From the NCBI GenBank assembly GCA_023406965.1, contig JAEXTI010000004.1:1-15335 (forward strand): 15,335 nucleotides of DNA. Reading direction: 5' to 3'. Below are positions 8,015 to 15,335 of the stretch, one piece after another (position 1 is the first letter of the stretch; every line of letters starts with the position of its first letter). Position numbers and translations under genes: made by a program. The stretch is from Chloroflexota bacterium (GTDB taxonomy: Bacteria > Chloroflexota > Anaerolineae > Anaerolineales > Anaerolineaceae). The notes below the pieces were generated by a model. It was given only the letters and a program-made list of their open reading frames with translations. It did not search any database and had not been told where the DNA came from.

Positions 8015-9190
8015 TTATGCCAGGCCGGCCAGGTCTGCCGCCGGCAGGTCTGGCAAGTCAATCACATCCCCGTTACAAAACAACATCGCGCGCTCAATGG
8101 AGTTACTTAATTCGCGAATATTCCCAGGCCAGCGGTAAGCCACCAACGCCTGCATCGCTCTCGGCGTAATATCACGTACATTCATGCCGAGGCGCGAGTT
8201 ATTCTTGCGAATGAAAAACCCCACCAGTTCCGGAATATCATCATGACGCTCCCGCAATGGGCTCAAATGAAGATCGACTACTTTTAACCGGTAGTACAAA
8301 TCCTCACGGAAGCGGCCTTCCTGGATCATAACTGCCAGGTCGCGATTCGAGGCAGCGAGCAACTGAATATCAATTTTAATAACCGTTGTGCCACCTACCC
8401 GTCGGAAGGATCGCTCCTCCAGTACCCGCAACAATTTCGCCTGCATATCCATCGGCATCGAGGAAATCTCATCGAGGAACAGAACACCTTCGTCCGCCAC
8501 TTCCACAAGCCCATGCTTGCGCCGGTCGGCTCCGGTGAATGCCCCCGCCTCATATCCAAACAATTCAGCCTCCAACATCGTCGATTGGATCGCTGCGCAG
8601 TTTATCGCAATAAAAGGCTTCGATGCTCTCGGGCCAGCCCCATGGATGTATTTCGCCAGCACCTCTTTTCCAGTGCCAGTTTCTCCAGTAATTAACACAG
8701 AGACAGAGCGCTCTGCTGCCCGCTGCGCCTGTGCCAACACCGTTTTCATGACTTCGCTCTTGCCAGTCACAAAATCCTTCTGCTGCTGCTGAGACTGCCT
8801 TAAGTGCATTAATTCCCGCCGCATCATAACGATCTCGCTGGCGCGTTGAATCGATTTCTCGAGCTGGCTAAACTGAATCGGCTTGGTCAAAAAGTCGTGA
8901 GCCCCATTCTTCATAGCATCTACAGCCATCTCAATATCGCCATAGGCAGTCATTAAAATGATCGGAGGGCGAAAGGTCATATTGGCGGTTTCATAAAGCA
9001 AACTCGGTCCATACCCATCTGGAAGTTGCACATCCAACAGGATGATATCCCCCCCACCTTTTTGCAACGCCAGCCTGGCCCCTTCAAGTGTGGGGACTCC
9101 CTGCACTTCGTAGCCCCGCGACGCCAAATAATTCTCCGTATTTGTACGGAAAGTATCCTCGTCATCAACGATCAAAATATTTAAAGTCAT
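8015..9190 (-). CDS. NtrC-type sigma-54 activator: receiver plus AAA+, no DNA-binding domain
   Basis: A 391-residue response regulator. The receiver (1 to about 118) has the acidic pair D9-D10, phospho-acceptor D53, T81 and K103. The sigma-54-interacting AAA+ domain (about 140-365) shows Walker A GETGTGKE (K175), the sigma-54-contact loop GAFTGA (216-221), Walker B LFLDE (D240, E241), RFREDLYYR (arginine finger region) and the sensor-II motif WPGNIREL (354-361). The protein ends about 30 residues later with no Fis-type helix-turn-helix; typical NtrC proteins are about 450-480 residues. There is no room downstream for a lost domain, because the stop is followed directly by the sigma-54 promoter. 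I chose ATG 9190, which overlaps the kinase stop by one base (TGATG), over TTG 9193. Phosphorylation by the neighbouring kinase should trigger ATPase-driven opening of sigma-54 promoters. Confidence 0.95.
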   Translation of the reverse strand: MTLNILIVDDEDTFRTNTENYLASRGYEVQGVPTLEGARLALQKGGGDIILLDVQLPDGYGPSLLYETANMTFRPPIILMTAYGDIEMAVDAMKNGAHDFLTKPIQFSQLEKSIQRASEIVMMRRELMHLRQSQQQQKDFVTGKSEVMKTVLAQAQRAAERSVSVLITGETGTGKEVLAKYIHGAGPRASKPFIAINCAAIQSTMLEAELFGYEAGAFTGADRRKHGLVEVADEGVLFLDEISSMPMDMQAKLLRVLEERSFRRVGGTTVIKIDIQLLAASNRDLAVMIQEGRFREDLYYRLKVVDLHLSPLRERHDDIPELVGFFIRKNNSRLGMNVRDITPRAMQALVAYRWPGNIRELSNSIERAMLFCNGDVIDLPDLPAADLAGLA

Positions 9191-11142
9191 CAAACACTCT
9201 CACTTTGGTATGCAGGGAATTTTATCGTGAAAACCGTTCCCCCAGGGAAGGAATTGACCTGGATACCACCATGGTGCGCAGTGACAATACGTTTGGTGAT
9301 CGCCAATCCCAATCCCGTCCCCTGTGATTTGGTGCTGACAAAGGGCTCAAAAATCCTCTCGCGGACTTCATCTGGAATTCCGGGGCCGGTATCTGAGATT
9401 GTTATTTCAATTTCTGCACGCTTTGACGGACTCACCCCACGCTCTAGTTTTATCGATAGCGTCCCCCCGGTCAAAGTCATCGCTTCAACCGCATTACCAA
9501 TCAAGTTTGTGAACACCTGCTCCAGCGCCCGCACATCTCCGGCTACTTTCGCGTGTTTGTTGGTCGGCAAGTAATTGACAATCACATTCGCCTTCGCGAA
9601 CCGAGGCCGCCATCGTTCAACAATCCGCTGAAGAAGGGTTTTTAAGTCAATCTCCTCAAATGTGTACTTGGAAGTCCTGGAGAAATTCAATACCGACTCC
9701 ATCAGGTGATTCAAGCGCATACAGTCATGCTGTAATCGGCCCAGGTTTTCCTGATTGGGATCATCTTCTGGTAAGACCGCGGCCAGGAGTTGCAAACCGG
9801 AAAATATATTATTGATCGGATTGCGGACTTCGTGCGCAAAGATAGCGGTCACGTCTCCCAAAACAGCCCGCTGTTCCAACTGCTGTGTCCTGATTCGTGA
9901 CTCTTCGTTTTCACTAATGTCTGAAATGAACACGGCCAATCCATTCACCTGCTCGTCTCGCCCCACAGGTACAACCTGCACATGGGCCGGAAATAGTTGC
10001 CCGTTGCGGCGATGCAAGCTGACACTGCCCAGGTTGTGCGCCGGCACTCCGGCTAGGGCCGAAGTCAGCACAGGCATAAGATTTACAGGACCAATGAGGA
10101 TATTTTCTACTGGTTGCCCCTTTACTTCTTTTTCCGCATACCCCAGCATCCACTCCGCGGTCGGATTCATCGCCTTTACATTCATATCACGCGAAACCAG
10201 CATCATCCCTTCGCCCGCGTTGTCAACCAACCCCTGTAAACTTGCCAATGATTGAAGAGATAGGTCATACTGGGACAGCAGGTTTGTGACCAGCAGTTCC
10301 TGCTCGATAAGCCGGGTGAACTGCGAGCCTATAACCTCCATAATAAAATCCAATTGATCGATGGGCTGGGTGATATCCGCAACAACCAATAGACCAAACC
10401 AACTTCCGGGCTGCCCTAACGGCGTAGAAGCAACATACTCCAGGTTGTTAACCCGTCCTGTTTTATGGATCTCTACCTTCAGGTGCTTTCCAGGACGCCA
10501 TACAATTGGCTTTGACAGGCGCATCAGGTCAGCCGATGGGATCGATTCCGGAAACCACGACGATTCACCTGTGAGCACAATCCTATCAAGCTTCAGCTCT
10601 TGCGGATTAGCCTGGTACACACAGGCGGTTGCCGAGCCCAAAATATCTTGAATGTAATTCGTCCCTATACTCAGATTTTCTCGTAACCGACCTTCTCCGC
10701 ACGGTAAACGAGCCATCGTTACCAAGAAATTCCCGATAGCCTGGGTTCGGCGGGCAGTTTCATCTGGAGACAAGAAACCCGGAAAGAATGTAACAGCCAA
10801 CCACGGGCTACGGGAATCCAGTTGCCGCAATCGCATTCCTACCAACACCGGCTCTCGATTTCTGCGTTGTAGACTTCCCTCCACCATCTCCTGAGAATTC
10901 ACCAGCCGCGGGCTGAATTCCGAAATTAAATTCGCCAGGGGCTTGCCCACCACCTCTTTCGAATCAAAAGTTGTCAACCGAAGGAAGGCAGCGTTTGCGT
11001 CATAAATAAACCCATGCTCTTTATCAACGAGCACCGCGGGGGCATCTAGCAAATCCAAAAGGCCTTTGACCTCAGCCGCAACTTGAGGTTTGGATCTCCA
11101 AGGCCATTTGAACTCAACGCCAGTCGGTGTAGGGCTATCCAT
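9190..11142 (-). CDS. Soluble PAS-domain sensor histidine kinase of the sigma-54 circuit
   Basis: 650 residues. Order: PAS-like domain (about 25-125), a GAF-like segment (about 140-265, weakly supported), a short coiled segment, a second PAS domain (about 300-412), then HisKA with FAHEVRNP (phospho-acceptor H437) and HATPase_c with N-box N550, DTGPGIP (D584), FEPFVSTK and GTGLGL (608-613). This is an NtrB-like kinase layout. No membrane segment or signal peptide is present, so it should sense a cytoplasmic cue through the PAS/GAF modules; the ligand is unknown. I chose ATG 11142, preceded by GGGGCGAG and overlapping the rpoN stop by 8 bases; an upstream TTG at 11223 would need an 89-base overlap. 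It is translationally coupled to the activator gene by TGATG, so the two are the expected cognate pair. Confidence 0.93.
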   Translation of the reverse strand: MDSPTPTGVEFKWPWRSKPQVAAEVKGLLDLLDAPAVLVDKEHGFIYDANAAFLRLTTFDSKEVVGKPLANLISEFSPRLVNSQEMVEGSLQRRNREPVLVGMRLRQLDSRSPWLAVTFFPGFLSPDETARRTQAIGNFLVTMARLPCGEGRLRENLSIGTNYIQDILGSATACVYQANPQELKLDRIVLTGESSWFPESIPSADLMRLSKPIVWRPGKHLKVEIHKTGRVNNLEYVASTPLGQPGSWFGLLVVADITQPIDQLDFIMEVIGSQFTRLIEQELLVTNLLSQYDLSLQSLASLQGLVDNAGEGMMLVSRDMNVKAMNPTAEWMLGYAEKEVKGQPVENILIGPVNLMPVLTSALAGVPAHNLGSVSLHRRNGQLFPAHVQVVPVGRDEQVNGLAVFISDISENEESRIRTQQLEQRAVLGDVTAIFAHEVRNPINNIFSGLQLLAAVLPEDDPNQENLGRLQHDCMRLNHLMESVLNFSRTSKYTFEEIDLKTLLQRIVERWRPRFAKANVIVNYLPTNKHAKVAGDVRALEQVFTNLIGNAVEAMTLTGGTLSIKLERGVSPSKRAEIEITISDTGPGIPDEVRERIFEPFVSTKSQGTGLGLAITKRIVTAHHGGIQVNSFPGGTVFTIKFPAYQSESV

Positions 11143-12547
11143 AACTCGCCCCACTGGCTTGCCGTAGATGAGCGGGCAAGATTCCCTCCATTGCCCGATA
11201 TTTCGCGACCGTTCGGCGCGCAACAGAGAATCCGCGTTGCGCCATTAAATCCACCAATTCCGCATCGCTCAAGGGTTTATTCTCCAGGGTAATTAATTCT
11301 TTCAAAGCCACGCGAGCGCTCAGACTACGATCGAAGAAATCGGCCAAGGGGATAATCCGTCCATTGGGAAGCTGCACCGCTTTATTCGCCACCGCGCGCG
11401 ATATGGTCGACTCGTGCACCTCCAGTTCTTTCGCCAGGCTTGCCCGTGTGATCGATTTCAGGTGCTTATTCCCTTTCAAGATAAAATCGCGTTGCAAAAT
11501 TGCCATGCGTTGAAGCAAACGCTGCATGGTGTGATTGCGTTGCTGTAAGCATTTCACAAACAAGCTGGCTCGCTCCAGGTCTTCTCGCATGGCGCCTTTT
11601 TGCTCTTCCTCCGCCTGTTGGATCGCTTCTCGATACAGCGGATTAATCCGCAATGTCCCCCCCATAGGGAACAGGATCTCGATCACCAAGGGCGTATCCG
11701 GTTGGTCATCCAAACGGCCGATAATGATATCTGGACGATAATAAACACCCGTTTGCTGGCTCGCCACACTCCGGACATCGCCCCACGAAGATCGACCAGG
11801 GTAGGGATTCAAATTTTCGCCTATGAATTGTGCAGCCACGCGAACCTTCTCTGCCGGCACATGAAGCAATCGCGCCAACTCTGCAAATTGTCGCCGGCTG
11901 ACCGCATCCAGGTGCTCGTCCACCAGTGCCCGGGCCAGATCCGGAACTCGCCCGCTCTCCGCCAACACATCCAATTGCACCAGCAAAGCCTCACGCGGCG
12001 AATCCGAACCCACTCCAATCGGATCAGCCCGTTGAATGATCCGTTTGATGGTCTCCAATCTGGCGAGTGGCACATGAAAATACATGGCCACTTCAATCAA
12101 CTTAACAGTGAGCAAACCATCTTCATTCAGGTGGGTCAATAAATATGCCGCCAACTTGCGGTCGCCGACTTCAAGATCCGGGGCAATTTGTCTCAAGACG
12201 TAGGTTGGCAAGTCATCACATGCCGCCGAACCCATTTCATCACCATAGTCGTCTTCCCGTGCTCCCCCTCCATAATATTCCACCTCTCGAGTGGATATAA
12301 ACACAATGGGTTCCTCGGGGGATGACTGGCTTGGCCGGCTACACACCGGACAGATTCCTCGCAGGGATAACAAGCGTTTGCACGTTGGGCAACGCTTTTC
12401 CTCCAACATCTCCAATGCAGGATTCGATGCCAACTCGGATTCGATCTGCTGTTGTAACTCGCTCGACGTTAAGCTCAATAGAGTCATCGTCTGCGCCAGA
12501 TGCGCCGTGGTTACGGTTCGAATAGAGTGAAATGGAAGATGGAACAT
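11135..12547 (-). CDS. rpoN: RNA polymerase sigma-54 factor with an N-terminal zinc-ribbon insert
   Basis: 470 residues. Region I occupies about 8-48 (LAQTMTLLSLTSSELQQQI, then SNPALE). Residues about 115-330 form the core-binding domain (with ADPIGVGSDSPREALLVQL). The helix-turn-helix is about 362-400 (SITRASLAKELEVHESTISRA) and leads into IPLADFF. The RpoN box that reads the -24 element is ARRTVAKYRA (443-452), essentially canonical. Unusually, four cysteines in C-x2-C-x9-C-x2-C (53, 56, 66, 69) sit between region I and the core-binding domain, where most sigma-54 proteins have an acidic region II; this looks like a zinc ribbon. ATG 12547 follows GGCAGGTAAG. The gene opens the rpoN-kinase-activator operon and has a sigma-70-type promoter. 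Confidence 0.95.
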   Translation of the reverse strand: MFHLPFHSIRTVTTAHLAQTMTLLSLTSSELQQQIESELASNPALEMLEEKRCPTCKRLLSLRGICPVCSRPSQSSPEEPIVFISTREVEYYGGGAREDDYGDEMGSAACDDLPTYVLRQIAPDLEVGDRKLAAYLLTHLNEDGLLTVKLIEVAMYFHVPLARLETIKRIIQRADPIGVGSDSPREALLVQLDVLAESGRVPDLARALVDEHLDAVSRRQFAELARLLHVPAEKVRVAAQFIGENLNPYPGRSSWGDVRSVASQQTGVYYRPDIIIGRLDDQPDTPLVIEILFPMGGTLRINPLYREAIQQAEEEQKGAMREDLERASLFVKCLQQRNHTMQRLLQRMAILQRDFILKGNKHLKSITRASLAKELEVHESTISRAVANKAVQLPNGRIIPLADFFDRSLSARVALKELITLENKPLSDAELVDLMAQRGFSVARRTVAKYRAMEGILPAHLRQASGASYG

Positions 12548-12574
12548 AGCTTACCTGCCTGCCCGAATTTAGAT

Positions 12575-12603
12575 AGTATAGCCTCAATGGCACATCGTTG
12601 CAA
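12575..12603 (-). promoter_or_regulatory. Sigma-70-type promoter of the rpoN operon
   Basis: The minus strand carries TTGCAA (12603-12598), a 17-base spacer, then TATACT (12580-12575). Transcription would start near 12567, giving a leader of about 20 bases containing the rpoN ribosome-binding site. The promoter lies in the 103-bp divergent region shared with trmFO. Confidence 0.7.
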
Positions 12604-12633
12604 GTTTCATACCAGCCCCAATAAGTGAGATCG

Positions 12634-12642
12634 TGATAAAAT
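12634..12642 (+). promoter_or_regulatory. Possible extended -10 promoter for a leaderless trmFO mRNA
   Basis: TGATAAAAT matches the extended -10 pattern TGnTAnAAT and ends 8 bases before ATG 12651. No -35 box is obvious at the right distance, and no Shine-Dalgarno precedes the ATG, so the mRNA may be leaderless. Weak evidence taken alone. Confidence 0.4.
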
Positions 12643-12650
12643 CCTGTTCT

Positions 12651-14033
12651 ATGACCACAGATCTCATCATTGTTGGCGGCGGATTATCCGGATGCGAGGC
12701 TGCCTGGCAAGCTGCTCAAAACGGTTTGCGGGTGGAACTCTACGAAATGCGCCCAACTGTGTCCACCGGAGCTCACACCACAGATCGACTGGCCGAGTTA
12801 GTTTGTTCCAATTCACTCGGTTCCCACCTCATAGACCGAGCTACCGGATTGCTGCAAGAAGAAATCCGCCGGTTAGGCTCATTGCTCCTCGAATGTGCCA
12901 TTAGTGTAGCCCTGCCCGCAGGAGGCGCTCTGGCCGTCGACCGCGAATCGTATGCAAATCTTGTCAGCCGACGCATCGAAACACACCCCAACATCCGCAT
13001 AGTGCGCTCAGAAGTGGACGCCATCCCAGGGGCACCCTGCATCATAGCTTCTGGTCCACTCACTTCGCCCTCGCTAACCACTTCCATTCAGCAGCTTACT
13101 GGTCAGGATAACCTGTTCTTTTTTGACGCCATCGCCCCCATCATTCGGGCCGATTCGATCAACATGCAAGTAGCCTTCCGCGCCTCACGTTATGGGACTG
13201 GCGAAAAAGATGAAGGCGATTATATTAACTGCCCATTCACCAAAGCTGAATATGAGGCCTTTTCTACTGCTCTGTTAGCTGCCGAACGAATCCGCTTGCA
13301 CGAATTTGAGCGAATCATTGATTCGGGGGTCACCGCCGGGCACGCCGACTTCTTCGAAGGTTGCCTGCCCATCGAGATCTTGGCACAACGCAGCCCTCAA
13401 GCATTGTGTTTTGGGCCCATGCGACCGGTTGGATTGAAAGATCCGCGCACAGGGCGTCGTCCCTATGCTGTTCTCCAACTCAGGCAAGATAATCTGGCAA
13501 GTTCTTTATTTAACCTGGTTGGCTTTCAAACGAATCTGACATTCCCTGAGCAGAAAAGGGTGTTCCGTTTAATCCCTGGCCTGGAAAATGCAGAATTTGT
13601 CCGCTTTGGGCAAATGCACCGCAACACCTTCATCGCATCGCCGCTGGTCTTATCACCTACACTTCAATTCGCCACTCGCCATGATCTTTTCTTTGCCGGT
13701 CAAATTACCGGAGTGGAAGGATACATGGGCAACATTGCCACAGGGTGGCTGGCAGGAACCAATGCCGCCCGGTTATTGGCCGGAAAGGCTCCGCTTTCGC
13801 TCCCGGAAACAACCATGCTCGGCGCCCTGATCCACTACGTCACCCACGCCACATTGCGCGACTTCCAACCCATGAAAGCCAATTTTGGCCTGCTTCCACC
13901 TTTTGATGAGCCGGGCAAGGGAAAGCGCGAGAGAGCCTGGCAGCATGTTCACCGGTCGATGGCTAATCTTGACTCTTGGGCCACCGAGAATGGCATTCCT
14001 CTTCAACCATCTTCTGCGGAGATCCACCTATGA
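12651..14033 (+). CDS. trmFO: Methylenetetrahydrofolate-tRNA-(uracil-5-)-methyltransferase TrmFO
   Basis: The enzyme makes 5-methyluridine at position 54 of the tRNA T-loop in the cytoplasm, using methylenetetrahydrofolate as carbon donor and FADH2 as reductant. The 460-residue protein has the FAD-binding start VGGGLSGCEAAW (G9, G11, G14) and YEMRP. The two functional cysteines of the family are present in ELVCSNSLGS (C52) and FFEGCLPIE (C238). Further family motifs are GDYINCPF, GYMGNIATGW and NFGLLPP. Length is normal for the family (about 435-470). I chose ATG 12651 because the FAD motif then starts at the usual distance; a GTG at 12633 would add six residues and has only a weak AGTGAGA before it. 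The stop overlaps the next gene start as ATGA. This is a housekeeping gene with no obvious link to the divergent sigma-54 circuit. Confidence 0.96.
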   Translation: MTTDLIIVGGGLSGCEAAWQAAQNGLRVELYEMRPTVSTGAHTTDRLAELVCSNSLGSHLIDRATGLLQEEIRRLGSLLLECAISVALPAGGALAVDRESYANLVSRRIETHPNIRIVRSEVDAIPGAPCIIASGPLTSPSLTTSIQQLTGQDNLFFFDAIAPIIRADSINMQVAFRASRYGTGEKDEGDYINCPFTKAEYEAFSTALLAAERIRLHEFERIIDSGVTAGHADFFEGCLPIEILAQRSPQALCFGPMRPVGLKDPRTGRRPYAVLQLRQDNLASSLFNLVGFQTNLTFPEQKRVFRLIPGLENAEFVRFGQMHRNTFIASPLVLSPTLQFATRHDLFFAGQITGVEGYMGNIATGWLAGTNAARLLAGKAPLSLPETTMLGALIHYVTHATLRDFQPMKANFGLLPPFDEPGKGKRERAWQHVHRSMANLDSWATENGIPLQPSSAEIHL

Positions 14034-14923
14034 AACGCCACATCCCGATTCTGTTTGGCGCCGCGATCATTCTGGCTGTCGTCTTGATCCTGGCCTATCC
14101 TTTTCTGTTTCCCAGCGCCAAAGTAAACGCCCCCCAAGGTTTTGATGGTGATCGAGCCTATGAGGATGTTCTCACCCAACTTGCTTTCGGCCCCCGAGTC
14201 CCTGGCAGCGCTGCGCACGCACAAACCGTGGATTGGATCCAGGCCGAACTGGAAAAAGCCGGCTGGCAGACATCTCTACAGGAAGTGACTTACGCGGGGC
14301 ACCCCATCCGCAATGTAATCGGCACGCGAGGCGCCGAAGGGCCTTCCATCCTGCTCGGCGCACACTTCGATTCTCGCCAGGTCGCCGATCAGGATCCCGA
14401 TGTCAACTCGCGCACCCAGCCCGTCGCCGGCGCCAACGACGGGGCTTCCGGAGTCGCGGTCTTGCTCGAGCTTGCCCGCAGCCTTCCGATCGATCTATCC
14501 AAGCAAATCACCCTGGTGTTCTTTGACATGGAAGATCAAGGCAGCCTTCCCGGCTCAGATTGGATCTTGGGCTCCAGCGCATACGCGGAAAGCCTTCAAA
14601 CCCTACCTGAAAAAGTAGTGATTGTCGATATGATCGGCGACGCGGATTTAAACATCCATTTCGAGAGGAATTCTGACGCCGATCTTATGACCGAGATTTG
14701 GTCTGTTGCCGCCGAACTAGGTTACAGCGAGCAGTTCGTCAGCGAATATAAGCACTCAATTTATGATGATCACTTTCCGTTTATAAAACGCGGAATTCCA
14801 TCCGCCGACTTGATCGATTTCGACTACCCCTACTGGCACACCACCGGCGACACAGCCGATAAAGTGTCGGCAGGCAGCCTTCGGGCTGTAGGTGATACTT
14901 TATGGCACTGGCTGCAACGATAA
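14030..14923 (+). CDS. Membrane-anchored M28-family zinc peptidase / glutaminyl-cyclase-like protein
   Basis: 297 residues with an N-terminal hydrophobic segment (about 5-27) that acts as signal anchor or uncleaved signal peptide, so the catalytic domain should lie outside the membrane. The M28 fold is shown by GAHFDS (H112, D114), GANDGASG (D137), FFDMEDQG (E168, D169), VDMIGD (D200/D204) and YWHTTGDT (H270), the expected zinc-ligand and base positions. The sequence around FFDMED, SDWILGSSAYA and the WHTTGDT ending resembles glutaminyl cyclases as much as aminopeptidases, so the reaction (N-terminal pyroglutamate formation or amino-acid release) is left open. I chose ATG 14030, overlapping the trmFO stop by ATGA and preceded by GGAG 8 bases upstream; starting further upstream would extend into trmFO without a ribosome site. 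Confidence 0.9.
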   Translation: MKRHIPILFGAAIILAVVLILAYPFLFPSAKVNAPQGFDGDRAYEDVLTQLAFGPRVPGSAAHAQTVDWIQAELEKAGWQTSLQEVTYAGHPIRNVIGTRGAEGPSILLGAHFDSRQVADQDPDVNSRTQPVAGANDGASGVAVLLELARSLPIDLSKQITLVFFDMEDQGSLPGSDWILGSSAYAESLQTLPEKVVIVDMIGDADLNIHFERNSDADLMTEIWSVAAELGYSEQFVSEYKHSIYDDHFPFIKRGIPSADLIDFDYPYWHTTGDTADKVSAGSLRAVGDTLWHWLQR

Positions 14924-14958
14924 CAATTTCCAGTTACTTAACAGTCTGCGCTGAACAA

Positions 14959-14987
14959 TTGGCAAAATGTCAAACCTATCGTAAACT
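14959..14987 (+). promoter_or_regulatory. Sigma-70-type promoter for the gene at 14994
   Basis: TTGGCA (14959-14964), a 17-base spacer and TAAACT (14982-14987). The expected transcription start, 6-7 bases on, coincides with ATG 14994, and there is no Shine-Dalgarno sequence, so a leaderless mRNA is likely. This fills the 70-bp gap after the M28 gene; I see no convincing terminator there. Confidence 0.55.
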
Positions 14988-14993
14988 ATAGAT

Positions 14994-15335
14994 ATGCAAG
15001 AAGCTGAGCTTCTCAAGACAATCCGGCCCATTTGGCTCCATCGCGCCACCCAATCGCTCGGAAAGGGTGTGACGATGCGTGACGACTTACGGGCTCAGCT
15101 TGAGATGTTCTTTTCCATGCTCGAGAAAGTCATCGCCACCGGCAGACTCTCCTATCTCGATTCCCTTCTGTCCGATTGGGCCACATCGCTGACGCAAACC
15201 GATCTTGAAGCAGGCCCTAGCAACCTCTCTCAGTTCATCAAAGAACTGATGGTGCTTACCCACGATATCTGCCGGGAAACGCTGACGGGTGAACAAACGA
15301 TCACCCTGATTGGCTCGCTGATTCCTTGTTTTGCC
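14994..15335 (+). CDS. Unrecognised protein, N-terminal 114 residues only
   Basis: The frame is open from ATG 14994 to the window end (114 codons, no stop), beginning MQEAELLKTIRPIW. The visible part is soluble and mostly helical, with segments such as LRAQLEMFFSMLEKVI and LSQFIKELMVLTHDICRE, and no signal peptide or membrane helix. Such helical N-termini are common ahead of GAF/PAS signalling or histidine-kinase domains, but nothing diagnostic is inside the window, so no function is assigned. A well-spaced promoter directly before the ATG supports it as a real gene with its own transcription. Confidence 0.6.
   Translation, partial: MQEAELLKTIRPIWLHRATQSLGKGVTMRDDLRAQLEMFFSMLEKVIATGRLSYLDSLLSDWATSLTQTDLEAGPSNLSQFIKELMVLTHDICRETLTGEQTITLIGSLIPCFA

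Noticed and set aside
8388..10651. Plus-strand frames opposite the activator and kinase genes.
   Set aside because: Both minus-strand genes have complete, well-ordered domains; the opposite frames have none.
11143..11223. Longer kinase N-terminus starting with TTG at 11223.
   Set aside because: It would overlap rpoN by 89 bases; ATG 11142 has a G-rich site before it and a short overlap typical of coupled genes.
14924..14993. Terminator after the M28 gene.
   Set aside because: Only short inverted pieces (CAATT/AATTG) are present, with no stable stem or T-tract.

Overview
The window looks like chromosomal DNA from a Chloroflexota bacterium, most likely Anaerolineae. This placement is an inference from gene content (a folate-type TrmFO, sigma-54 in a non-proteobacterial context, long TPR proteins, promoters that abut start codons) and is not proven. 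There is no sign of phage, insertion sequence, CRISPR, tRNA or rRNA, and coding density is very high.

From about 12.6 kb down to position 1, six genes lie head to tail on the minus strand. A sigma-70-type promoter (12575-12603) drives the sigma-54 factor gene rpoN. This overlaps a soluble PAS-containing sensor histidine kinase, which in turn overlaps an NtrC-type sigma-54 activator with receiver and AAA+ domains but no DNA-binding domain. Eleven bases after the activator stop codon is a near-perfect -24/-12 sigma-54 promoter (7988-8004). It faces a second gene set: a 109-residue protein with two membrane segments, a 1748-residue TPR protein, and a gene read in frame to the window edge. That last gene encodes a gingipain-like (family C25) cysteine peptidase with a TPR-like N-terminus and no signal peptide.

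Taken together, the window appears to hold a self-contained circuit. An alternative sigma factor, its sensor and its activator sit directly upstream of a sigma-54 promoter that controls a membrane protein, a giant scaffold and a cytoplasmic caspase-clan protease. A 14-bp hairpin (7952-7983) covers the ribosome-binding site of the first effector gene. The predicted sigma-54 transcript starts inside its 5' arm, so the hairpin could silence read-through RNA while leaving the sigma-54 transcript translatable. This is the most promising candidate here for an undescribed system. Its biological output (defence, programmed proteolysis, stress or developmental control) cannot be read from the sequence.

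Divergent from rpoN, on the plus strand, trmFO (tRNA m5U54 methyltransferase) overlaps a membrane-anchored M28-family zinc peptidase/glutaminyl-cyclase-like gene by ATGA. After a 70-bp gap with a good sigma-70-type promoter, an unrecognised partial gene begins at 14994 and runs off the window. trmFO and this last gene both appear to have promoters placed for leaderless or nearly leaderless mRNAs.
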